Assembly (NCBI GenBank): GCA_937910265.1
Contig: CALEPD010000276.1
Span: forward strand, 1-5,718
Length of the DNA stretch: 5,718 nt
From: an uncultured Bacteroidales bacterium
Lineage (GTDB): Bacteria > Bacteroidota > Bacteroidia > Bacteroidales > P3
Direction: 5' to 3'
Numbering within the stretch: the stretch's first letter is position 1; every line of letters starts with the position of its first letter. A program made the position numbers and the translations under genes. This document shows positions 1 through 5,711 of this stretch, one piece after another. The notes below the pieces were generated by a model. That model made no database searches. It saw nothing but the letters and a program-made list of their open reading frames with translations, and was not told the DNA's origin.

Positions 1-614
1 CCCAGCTTTGCAGAAGCTTTCCGGGAGACCAGTTCCAGGATCTCCGGTTTGTTAATGATCTCCTTGGTGAAGCTGTTGGCACATACCAGCACCAGTTTGT
101 TTCCCTGAAGAACACCCTTGATGGGTGCGTTGGGAGTGGCGTTGTAGTAGCATTTAACCCAGGTGGCATTGTTGTTGCTGAAGTTCACAAGTGCCCAGCC
201 GTAGTGTATGTTGTTGCCAAGGGCGATGCGGAATCCTACATAGAACGATTCGGGGATTTGTTCGTAGGTGTTGAAATAGGCGTCGCCGTAGCCTGCGAAG
301 TTACTTCCGGGTCCGATGACTGTCCCCTGCTGGAGGGTGCCCATATAATCCCATATTTCGGTGTCGGCCACGATGTTGTTGCCGTTTTCGGAATAAACGT
401 AGTCGAGCATGCAGTTGCCGTAGTTGACGTCGGATGCGAAGTCGCGGATGCGGAATTCGAGGTTGCCGTCATTGTTGAAGTCAATGCCGTAGGCTTGGTT
501 CGACATGCCGCTGTAATCGACAAAGGTGCCGTTGCCGATGGTGCCTTGGGTAATTTGTGCGTTGCCGACTGCGGCAAAGGTGGCAAGACAAAGAATGAGT
601 AACTGTTTTTTCAT
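1..614 (-). CDS. Secreted protein with DxNxDG and YGW motifs, N-terminal part (runs off the left edge)
   Basis: The reading frame opens at the ATG at 614-612 and stays open for 204 codons to the window edge, so the C-terminus is missing. Residues 1-19 form a classical signal peptide: KK, then a hydrophobic stretch, then VGNA before Q20. C9 is not in a lipobox, so a lipoprotein is unlikely. The mature part has a calcium-loop-like segment, D45-x-N47-x-D49-G50 followed by E53. Later comes HYGWALVNFS (137-146) and, after a short strand, YYNATPNAPIKG (156-167). To my knowledge, DxNxDG near the N-terminus followed by YGW and then a Y..TP..PI segment recurs in secreted beta-rich hypothetical proteins of Bacteroidota and related phyla, often with a C-terminal sorting domain. 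The sorting domain cannot be checked here. The leader just before the ATG is A/C-rich with no Shine-Dalgarno, as usual in this phylum. Coding is supported by the signal peptide and the coherent composition. Function is unknown; extracytoplasmic location is likely. Confidence 0.82.
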   Translation of the reverse strand, partial: MKKQLLILCLATFAAVGNAQITQGTIGNGTFVDYSGMSNQAYGIDFNNDGNLEFRIRDFASDVNYGNCMLDYVYSENGNNIVADTEIWDYMGTLQQGTVIGPGSNFAGYGDAYFNTYEQIPESFYVGFRIALGNNIHYGWALVNFSNNNATWVKCYYNATPNAPIKGVLQGNKLVLVCANSFTKEIINKPEILELVSRKASAKL

Positions 615-662
615 GTGTTTTGTTTTGTTGCGGAACCCTGTGAGTTGGTTGAAATCCGCATG

Positions 663-696
663 CGCGGCGGGATGGGTTCCATGATTCCCGCCTGCG
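663..696 (-). promoter_or_regulatory. GC-rich hairpin upstream of the secreted-protein gene
   Basis: GGCGGGA (666-672) is perfectly complementary to TCCCGCC (686-692). The stem continues with CGC (663-665) against GCG (694-696) after a single bulged T at 693, giving about 10 base pairs around a 13-nt loop. It ends 48 nt upstream of the minus-strand start codon, in a region that is otherwise A/C-rich and unstructured, so it would probably lie in the 5' leader of that transcript. No T-tract follows the stem on either strand, so it is not a standard intrinsic terminator. A regulatory role is inference. Confidence 0.35.
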
Positions 697-796
697 ATAC
701 GGTGTGTTGTCTGTTTTTGTGTGAGATGGTTCGTAATGTTGTTATTTTGTAAAATCCATCAGATGTTATAAAGACACTGCAATTTTCGTTTTGTTG

Positions 797-841
797 CAAG
801 TACTAAAAGAAATATTTTGCTTGATACTTGTCGGTACTTGT
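797..841. repeat. TACTTG direct and inverted repeat cluster
   Basis: TACTTGT occurs at 825-831 and again at 835-841, exactly 10 bp apart, which puts the copies on the same face of the helix. CAAGTAC at 797-803 is the perfect inverse of GTACTTG at 834-840. Such an arrangement can be a regulator-binding site, but 7-mers are short and no regulator is encoded nearby. It lies about 185 bp upstream of the minus-strand start and about 320 bp upstream of the plus-strand start. Confidence 0.25.
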
Positions 842-1071
842 GTGATGGCTGTCCGCTGTGACCGGAAGGGGAGGAGGCAGCCCTCGATGGGAGAAGCAAT
901 CCAACGCATTGTTTGCGGAATGAAACTGTGCGTGAGTATTGTGTGTTGATTTTGAGGTGTTTTTGTCTTCGGGTTGTTGAATGCATGGGCGGAATGGAAG
1001 TGCATGGAGCGCTATATAACTGATAAACATGCCGATGGCAGCATGAGGCAAGAGGAACAGGAAGTCTATAA

Positions 1072-1102
1072 TTGCATGTGTCGGAAAAAAATAGTAATTT
1101 TG
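1072..1102 (+). promoter_or_regulatory. Bacteroidota-type promoter for the acyltransferase operon
   Basis: TAATTTTG at 1095-1102 matches the Bacteroidota -7 consensus TAnnTTTG exactly. A TTG at 1072-1074 lies 20 bp upstream, the spacing expected for the -33 element. Transcription would start a few bases after 1102, giving an A/T-rich leader of about 50 nt. The start codon at 1159 is preceded by an A-rich run (AATAAACAAA) and no Shine-Dalgarno, which fits translation initiation in this phylum. A TGCATG hexamer (1073-1078) overlaps the -33 TTG. Confidence 0.7.
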
Positions 1103-1158
1103 CACGCGTTTTTTAATGTCATTATACAACCGTAAAACTTTATAAAAGAATAAACAAA

Positions 1159-2067
1159 ATGGTTACAAAATTAGAACAACTGTTAGAGCTTGTACAAAGC
1201 AAAGGTAAAAAAAGACTGGTGGCAGCTTATGCCAACGATTCTCATACTATTGGAGCAGTCAGCATGGCTATCGACAAAGGCATTGTTGACGGTATTTTGG
1301 TGGGCGACATCGAAACCATCAAGAAGGTTTGCGCCGAGGAGAATATCGACGTCAATAAGTTTGAGTTGGTACAGGAAGCCGACGAGACCAAGGCCGGCGT
1401 GAAGGCTGTAGAGTTGATTAACGAAGGCAAGGGCGATTTCCTGATGAAGGGTTTGCTCTCGACCGACAAGTATATGCGCGCCATCCTCAATAAGGAGAAA
1501 GGCCTCATGCCCGGTAAGAAAACCGACATGCTCACCCACATGGCTCTCTTCGAGGTTCCCAATTACCACAAGTTGTTGCTCTGCTCCGACGTTGCCATCG
1601 TTCCCGCACCCGATATGAAGCAGAAACAGGCCATTCTCGGTTTCTTGACCAGCACCGCCAAGAGTCTTGAAATCAACAAGCCCAAGATTGCACTTATTGC
1701 CGCTACCGAACAGGTGTCGGTAGGTATGCCCGCATGTGTTGAGGCTGCCATCATCAGTAAGATGGCTGACCGCGGCCAAATCAAGGGTGCCATTGTCGAC
1801 GGTCCTTTGGCCCTCGACGTTGCCATCGACAAGGAAAGTGCCCAGACCAAGAAGGTGGCTGGCGAAGTGGCCGGCGACGCCGACTGTCTGCTCTTCCCCA
1901 ACATCGAGTCGGGCAATGTATTCTACAAAGCCTGCACCAAGTTTGCTGGTGCCGAGTTGGCATGCATGGTAGTTGGAGCCAAGGTTCCCTGTGTGCTCAC
2001 CAGCCGTGGCGACAGTGTAAACACCAAACTTTATAGCATCGCCCTCGCTGCGTTGAACGTACGTTAA
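1159..2067 (+). CDS. ptb: Phosphate acyltransferase, phosphotransbutyrylase type
   Basis: This 302-residue cytoplasmic enzyme belongs to the phosphate acetyl/butyryltransferase family (PTA_PTB domain over almost the whole length). Family members interconvert acyl-CoA plus phosphate with acyl-phosphate plus CoA. Visible family blocks are MKGLLST (96-102), VPAPDMKQKQAIL (148-160), MADRGQIKGAIVDGPLALD (202-220), VAGDADCLLFPNIESGN (237-253), and GAKVPCVLTSRGDS (273-286) followed by KLYSIALAAL. The length of about 300 residues and the VDGPLALD and VPDIE/FPNIE-type blocks fit phosphotransbutyrylase better than the usual longer bacterial Pta, but the true acyl substrate (butyryl, branched-chain or acetyl) cannot be read from sequence. 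The start is the first in-frame ATG after a good promoter. An acyl kinase (Buk/AckA) normally completes this pathway to a carboxylic acid plus ATP, but none is present in the window. The next gene begins after 8 nt, so co-transcription is likely. Confidence 0.9.
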   Translation: MVTKLEQLLELVQSKGKKRLVAAYANDSHTIGAVSMAIDKGIVDGILVGDIETIKKVCAEENIDVNKFELVQEADETKAGVKAVELINEGKGDFLMKGLLSTDKYMRAILNKEKGLMPGKKTDMLTHMALFEVPNYHKLLLCSDVAIVPAPDMKQKQAILGFLTSTAKSLEINKPKIALIAATEQVSVGMPACVEAAIISKMADRGQIKGAIVDGPLALDVAIDKESAQTKKVAGEVAGDADCLLFPNIESGNVFYKACTKFAGAELACMVVGAKVPCVLTSRGDSVNTKLYSIALAALNVR

Positions 2068-2075
2068 TAGTTGCT

Positions 2076-2414
2076 ATGGAGAAATATTTTGAAGAATTGC
2101 CTTTGGCCGTCACCGTGTGTGATGCCAAAGGCAATATATTGGATATGAATGCCAGGTCGGCAACCGTAAACAGCAAAGGGGTGAAGATTATCGGCAACAA
2201 TCTGTTTGATTGCCATCCTCCGAAGGCGGCCGAACAACTGAAGGACCTTCTCGACAATCAGAAAACCAATGCCTACACCATCGAGAAAAACGGTGTGAAG
2301 AAGCTTATTTACCAGGTGCCGTGGTATGAAAACGGCGAATTTGGCGGATTGGTGGAATTTTCTATCGAAATTCCATTCGACATGCCTCATTTTGTAAGAA
2401 CTCCCAAACAATAA
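2076..2414 (+). CDS. Single-domain PAS protein with a CHPP motif
   Basis: This small 112-residue cytoplasmic protein consists of one PAS domain and nothing else. PLAVTVCDAKGNILDMNARS (9-28) is the usual opening beta hairpin and first helix. DCHPPKAAEQLKDLL (45-59) is the central helix region. YTIEKNGVKKLIYQ (67-80) and the WYENGEFGGLVEFSIEIP segment (83-100) form the closing strands. A short tail, MPHFVR, follows. The CHPP motif and the layout resemble the PAS domain (PAS_10 type) found at the end of DUF438/hemerythrin-like proteins, but here no hemerythrin, kinase, cyclase or DNA-binding part is attached. There is no signal peptide or membrane segment. It starts 8 nt after the acyltransferase stop and ends 32 nt before the outer-membrane gene, so it sits inside the operon. 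The ligand is unknown. C46 and H47 could be structural or could contribute to metal, heme or redox sensing; this is inference. Confidence 0.85.
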   Translation: MEKYFEELPLAVTVCDAKGNILDMNARSATVNSKGVKIIGNNLFDCHPPKAAEQLKDLLDNQKTNAYTIEKNGVKKLIYQVPWYENGEFGGLVEFSIEIPFDMPHFVRTPKQ

Positions 2415-2446
2415 CAGATATCACAAAAAAAACAACTTAGTAATCA

Positions 2447-5005
2447 ATGAATTTTTCAAAACTACTGCTTATCGGCATTTTGTTGGCTGTGTCCAACTCG
2501 GTGTATGCCGGAGGCCGTATTACCGGCAGGGTAATTGACAAGAATCAAAACATCGCTGTAGAATATGCTTCTGTAACTCTCCACCGTCCGTCCGATTCGT
2601 CGCTTGTGACCGGTGTTGTCACCAACAGTAACGGGTCGTTTGCACTCGAAAACGTAAAGGACGGTACCTATCTCCTGCGGGTGTCGTTCATTGGTTATGC
2701 CACCTATTTCTATCCGAAGCAGATTGTGATATCGCCCAACCACCGCACGGCCAACACTGGAAAACTGCTGATAGCGCCGTCGGCCACAACATTGGAGGCC
2801 ACCGAGATTGTGGCTGAGCGTACAATGGTTGAGTATCAGCTCGACAAGAGGGTGATAAATGTCGACAAGAACATTGTGACCGGTGGCGGCACTGCCACCG
2901 ACGTCCTCGAGAATGTGCCAAGCGTTACGGTCGACAACGACGGCAATGTGTCGCTGCGTGGCTCATCGAATGTGAAGGTGCTTATCGACGGTCGCCCCTA
3001 TGAATTGATGGGCAATGATTTGGGTACACTGCTCGAGCAGATTCCCGCCTCAACCATCGAGAATGTCGAGGTTATCACCAATCCCTCTGCCAAGTACGAC
3101 CCCGAAGGTATGTCGGGTATCATCAACCTGAAACTTAAAGACCGCACCACTGCAGCCCTGGGTTTGAATGGTGTGGCAAATCTCAATCTCGGCACCCCGT
3201 TGGCTTTCCTCTTTTCCGACTATCCCGACGAGCACCTGCCCGCAATTATCCCCACTACCATGGGTTCGGTCAACCTCAACTATTCGACCGAAAAATACAA
3301 CATCTTCTTTTCTGCCGATGCAGGCCGCCGCAGCCGTGGCAACATGGGGCATTCCGATATCGAGCGAATGCGCGACGGCAGCACCTGGTCGCACGACGTA
3401 ATCGACCAGTACAGCCGCAACACCAATTATATGGGTTCGGTGAAGCTGGGTGCCGAATATTATTTCAACGACAAGAATAGCCTGCTTTTCTCTTATCAGC
3501 TGAGAGGCGGTATGCGCAACAGGCAGAACCATATTTTCTCGAACGATGTATTCTCCGGTGGATTCCTTGATTATGCCCAGACTGATTCTAACAGCAACAG
3601 GAATGTGAGCAACACATTCAATCTCAGCTACACCAAGAAGTTCGACGAGAAGGACCGCCTGTTTACCGCCGACGCCACTTTCTCAATGCGCCACCGTCTG
3701 GGCAACGGCGTGCAGGAACAGGACTATTATGACGCGGATGCTCAATGGGACCACTATTATTTGCGCGAGTCGTTTACCGAAAATGTGCATCCCGGACTCA
3801 ATCTCAAACTGAACTATGTCCACCCGTTCGGTCCCGGCTGGAAGTTCGAGACTGGCTACGAGAGCCGTATGGACTGGCCCGACCAGAATGCAGAATACTA
3901 CCGTTCTGAGTTTCCGTCGGTAGGCAGCGAGATGATTACCTACTTCGACTCAGTGTCATCGACCCATTTCGATTACATGCAGCAGGTGCATGCTGCCTAC
4001 GCCACCATCGGCGGCACCATTCTCGAGGGCCTCACCGCTCAGGCAGGCCTGCGTCTGGAATATGCCGATATGTGGGGCTACGACGTGAACCATCCCGCCA
4101 CCGATTCAGTGGTGAAAAACTATTGGAAACTCTATCCCACAATACACATCTCATACGAAATCGACAAGTCGCAGAGCGTTCAGCTCAGCTACAGCCGAAG
4201 GGTACGCCGTCCGCAAATGTGGGACCTCAACCCCTACCTCGATGTAGAGGAGGGTCAGGAACTCTCGTTCGGCAACCCCAACCTCGACCCCGAGTTTACC
4301 AATGCCATCGAGCTCTCGTATAACTTGGGTGTGAAGAATGTGAACATCTTCTCGTCGGCCTATTTCCGCCAAACCAACAACATGATGACCCGCTACGGCT
4401 TTGTGTGGGACGAGAACACCCACAGCCACTACTCGCCATGGATGCCCTACAACAGCCAGTACGACGGCTATTGGGCTTCAACCTGGCAGAACCTCAACAC
4501 GGGACTCAACTATGGATTGGAGTTTATCATCGATTGGCAGATACTGAAATGGTGGAAGGTGAACGTGAGTGTCAACCTCTACCAGAGCGTGATCGAGGGC
4601 ACCGAGCTGCTTGACAACAAGGACGAGCAGGCATTCCTGGCCAGCGGCAAGTTCTCTTCCTATATGAATCTGCCCAAGGACTGGACGGTTCAACTTTCAG
4701 GTCAATACCGTGCCCCATTCCTCGATCTGCAGACCCAGATGCTTTCCTCCTATTGGGTCGACCTCGCGGTTAAGAAGGATGTGCTGCAGAAACGCGGAAC
4801 CATCAACCTCCGTGTGGGTGACGCACTGCGCACAAGCAGCTGGGGTCATATTACCCATACCGACCAACTCAACCGTACAGTACACGGCAAACGCCTCTCT
4901 CCATACGTCACCATAGGATTCTCCTATAAGATAAACAATGGCCTGAAGACCAACAGACGGAATGCCATGGATGTGGATATGGAGGGCGAGGATGGCGAAT
5001 TCTGA
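2447..5005 (+). CDS. Outer-membrane beta-barrel protein (TonB-dependent receptor-like) with carboxypeptidase-regulatory-like domain
   Basis: The product has 852 residues. Residues 1-21 are a signal peptide with cleavage after SVYA. A carboxypeptidase-regulatory-like beta-sandwich follows at about 24-105 (ITGRVIDKNQNIAVEYASVTL, then NGSFALENVKDGTYLLRVSFIGY). A plug-like domain spans about 115-235, with LRGSSNVKVLIDGRP (170-184) and IENVEVITNPSAKYDPEGMSG (204-224). The rest, to about 829, is rich in aromatic, alternating strands, as in the OMP_b-brl_3 family of Bacteroidota outer-membrane proteins. The last strand, YVTIGFSYKI (820-829), is followed by a polar tail ending in an acidic stretch (842-851) and a terminal F852. 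No SusD-like gene is adjacent, so a glycan-uptake pair is not supported and the substrate is unknown. No promoter is obvious in the 32-nt gap upstream, so it is probably read from the acyltransferase promoter. The last 14 nt overlap the next gene. Confidence 0.9.
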   Translation: MNFSKLLLIGILLAVSNSVYAGGRITGRVIDKNQNIAVEYASVTLHRPSDSSLVTGVVTNSNGSFALENVKDGTYLLRVSFIGYATYFYPKQIVISPNHRTANTGKLLIAPSATTLEATEIVAERTMVEYQLDKRVINVDKNIVTGGGTATDVLENVPSVTVDNDGNVSLRGSSNVKVLIDGRPYELMGNDLGTLLEQIPASTIENVEVITNPSAKYDPEGMSGIINLKLKDRTTAALGLNGVANLNLGTPLAFLFSDYPDEHLPAIIPTTMGSVNLNYSTEKYNIFFSADAGRRSRGNMGHSDIERMRDGSTWSHDVIDQYSRNTNYMGSVKLGAEYYFNDKNSLLFSYQLRGGMRNRQNHIFSNDVFSGGFLDYAQTDSNSNRNVSNTFNLSYTKKFDEKDRLFTADATFSMRHRLGNGVQEQDYYDADAQWDHYYLRESFTENVHPGLNLKLNYVHPFGPGWKFETGYESRMDWPDQNAEYYRSEFPSVGSEMITYFDSVSSTHFDYMQQVHAAYATIGGTILEGLTAQAGLRLEYADMWGYDVNHPATDSVVKNYWKLYPTIHISYEIDKSQSVQLSYSRRVRRPQMWDLNPYLDVEEGQELSFGNPNLDPEFTNAIELSYNLGVKNVNIFSSAYFRQTNNMMTRYGFVWDENTHSHYSPWMPYNSQYDGYWASTWQNLNTGLNYGLEFIIDWQILKWWKVNVSVNLYQSVIEGTELLDNKDEQAFLASGKFSSYMNLPKDWTVQLSGQYRAPFLDLQTQMLSSYWVDLAVKKDVLQKRGTINLRVGDALRTSSWGHITHTDQLNRTVHGKRLSPYVTIGFSYKINNGLKTNRRNAMDVDMEGEDGEF

Positions 5006-5417
5006 TTCCTTAATATTCGATATTGTACGCAAACGTTATGTCGCACTTACTCCCGAGGAGCAGGTGCGGCAAGACGTTATACACCATCTGCACAAGCAGC
5101 TCGGCTATCCCCTCGAACTGATGCAGGTCGAGGCGGCCATTTCGCTCAACAACACCGTCAAACGTTGCGACATCGTTGTATACAACCAATTGCTGCAGCC
5201 CGTGATGATTGTCGAATGCAAGAAAAACAGTGTTGCGGTGGATGCCAAGGTGCTTGAGCAGGCCTCCCGCTACAACCTCGTGCTGCATGTGCCATTCCTT
5301 TTCCTTACCAACGGTTTGCAGTCGGTCTGTCTCTATGTCAATTATGTTAAAAGGCAGTTGGAGCGGCTGTCGGCATTGCCTTCGTGGAGCGAGTTGAAAA
5401 ATATGCGGATGGAATAG
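4992..5417 (+). CDS. Stand-alone HsdR-N domain protein (PD-(D/E)XK nuclease fold)
   Basis: The product has 141 residues and matches the type I restriction enzyme R-subunit N-terminal domain (HSDR_N_2-like) in stand-alone form. Diagnostic stretches are LTPEEQVRQDVIHHL (19-33), E47, KRCDIVVYN (57-65), MIVECKK (72-78) and QASRY (90-94). E47, D60, E75 and K77 fit the PD-(D/E)XK metal-binding and catalytic set. Q90 and Y94 fit the QxxxY motif of HsdR nucleases. No helicase, HsdM or HsdS is present, so this is not a restriction system; such short proteins are common in Bacteroidota and their role is not known to me. I chose the ATG at 4992, which overlaps the outer-membrane gene by 14 nt. An in-frame ATG at 4962 would add ten Trp-rich residues that are only a readout of the upstream gene. 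Homologues I recall carry about 15-20 more residues before the IFD..RK segment, so the N-terminus looks short. Translational coupling to the upstream gene is plausible. Confidence 0.85.
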   Translation: MANSDSLIFDIVRKRYVALTPEEQVRQDVIHHLHKQLGYPLELMQVEAAISLNNTVKRCDIVVYNQLLQPVMIVECKKNSVAVDAKVLEQASRYNLVLHVPFLFLTNGLQSVCLYVNYVKRQLERLSALPSWSELKNMRME

Positions 5418-5555
5418 CCCTCCGAAAATATTCCTTTCTTAACCCAGGTTCTTGTACCACCGTAACCAACTGACAATCGGAAAGATGCCGAAGTAATGGA
5501 AGAGGTGCCGAAAAATGGGACTCACTCATGTTAACGATTAATTTTAAAAATGTGT

Positions 5556-5639
5556 AATTTATAGAACCTACTTTAAATGTTAAAAAAGTGTCTTTTTGGC
5601 ACTTTTTTGCTCTTATATAGTGGGTCGATTCTATAAATT
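5556..5639. repeat. 84-nt near-palindrome with nested stems
   Basis: AATTTATAGAA (5556-5566) is the perfect 11-bp inverse of TTCTATAAATT (5629-5639). Directly inside, CCTACT (5567-5572) pairs with AGTGGG (5619-5624) with one G-T wobble, leaving TCGA (5625-5628) bulged on the right arm. An A/T-rich internal loop separates this from the 11-bp terminator stem at the centre. The whole segment could fold as one long interrupted hairpin. It may be a compound terminator or a palindromic repeat element that carries one. No target-site duplication is obvious. Confidence 0.6.
5582..5608 (+). terminator. Intrinsic terminator, possibly bidirectional
   Basis: The stem AAAAAAGTGTC (5582-5592) pairs with GGCACTTTTTT (5598-5608) over 11 positions with one G-T wobble, around a TTTTT loop. 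The run of six T at 5603-5608 gives the U-tract for plus-strand transcripts, and the run of six A at 5582-5587 gives one for minus-strand transcripts. It lies 165 nt after the stop of the HsdR-N gene and is the first clear terminator downstream of the operon. The GC-rich part of the stem is only five pairs, so strength is uncertain. Confidence 0.7.
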
Positions 5640-5694
5640 GCCTTCGTGCGAGTTTGTTCTTATTTCGAGCAGATTTCCATGCGGAAGGTGTGAA

Positions 5695-5711
5695 GAAAGC
5701 CAGTGGCTTTC
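5695..5711. repeat. Short perfect hairpin at the right edge
   Basis: GAAAGCC (5695-5701) and GGCTTTC (5705-5711) form a 7-bp perfect stem with an AGT loop. No T-tract follows before the window ends. It may be part of a convergent gene's end or a structural element; the edge prevents a decision. Confidence 0.3.

Larger units (their letters stand above)
615..1158. other. Divergent intergenic region without a supported gene
   Basis: These 544 bases separate the minus-strand secreted-protein gene from the plus-strand acyltransferase operon. From about 615 to 1000 the plus strand is rich in T and G, with many GTTTTG/GTGTTG-like runs, so the minus strand is A/C-rich and poor in stop codons. This explains several overlapping open frames on the minus strand that otherwise look non-coding. 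I could support a GC-rich hairpin at 663-696, a set of TACTTG repeats at 797-841, repeated TGCATG hexamers, and a promoter at 1072-1102. I see no tRNA-like, riboswitch-like or mobile-element sequence. I found no convincing TAnnTTTG promoter element for the minus-strand gene. Confidence 0.6.

Noticed and set aside
803..1129. 108-codon minus-strand open frame with a hydrophobic N-terminal stretch, overlapped by other open minus-strand frames in the same region
   Set aside because: The region is T/G-rich on the plus strand, so stop codons are rare on the minus strand in all frames. The frame covers the clear plus-strand promoter at 1072-1102, and its second half is a low-complexity His/Ser/Thr/Pro-rich string.
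1183..1779. 198-codon minus-strand open frame opposite the acyltransferase gene
   Set aside because: It is the antisense shadow of a clearly recognised enzyme with strong codon bias; no promoter, leader or domain supports it.
3050..3532. 160-codon minus-strand open frame inside the outer-membrane gene
   Set aside because: Antisense shadow with no recognisable features; the plus-strand frame has clear plug and barrel character.
4962..4991. Upstream in-frame ATG as start of the HsdR-N protein
   Set aside because: It would add MPWMWIWRAR, an out-of-frame readout of the preceding gene's 3' end and unlike any family N-terminus; the ATG at 4992 gives a more natural start and smaller overlap.
2447..5005. 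SusC-type glycan importer
   Set aside because: No SusD-like gene adjoins it, and the plug and barrel resemble the OMP_b-brl_3 family more than the SusC family.
4992..5417. Part of a restriction-modification or other defence system
   Set aside because: No helicase, methyltransferase, specificity subunit or toxin-antitoxin gene is present; stand-alone HsdR-N proteins are common in Bacteroidota outside such systems.
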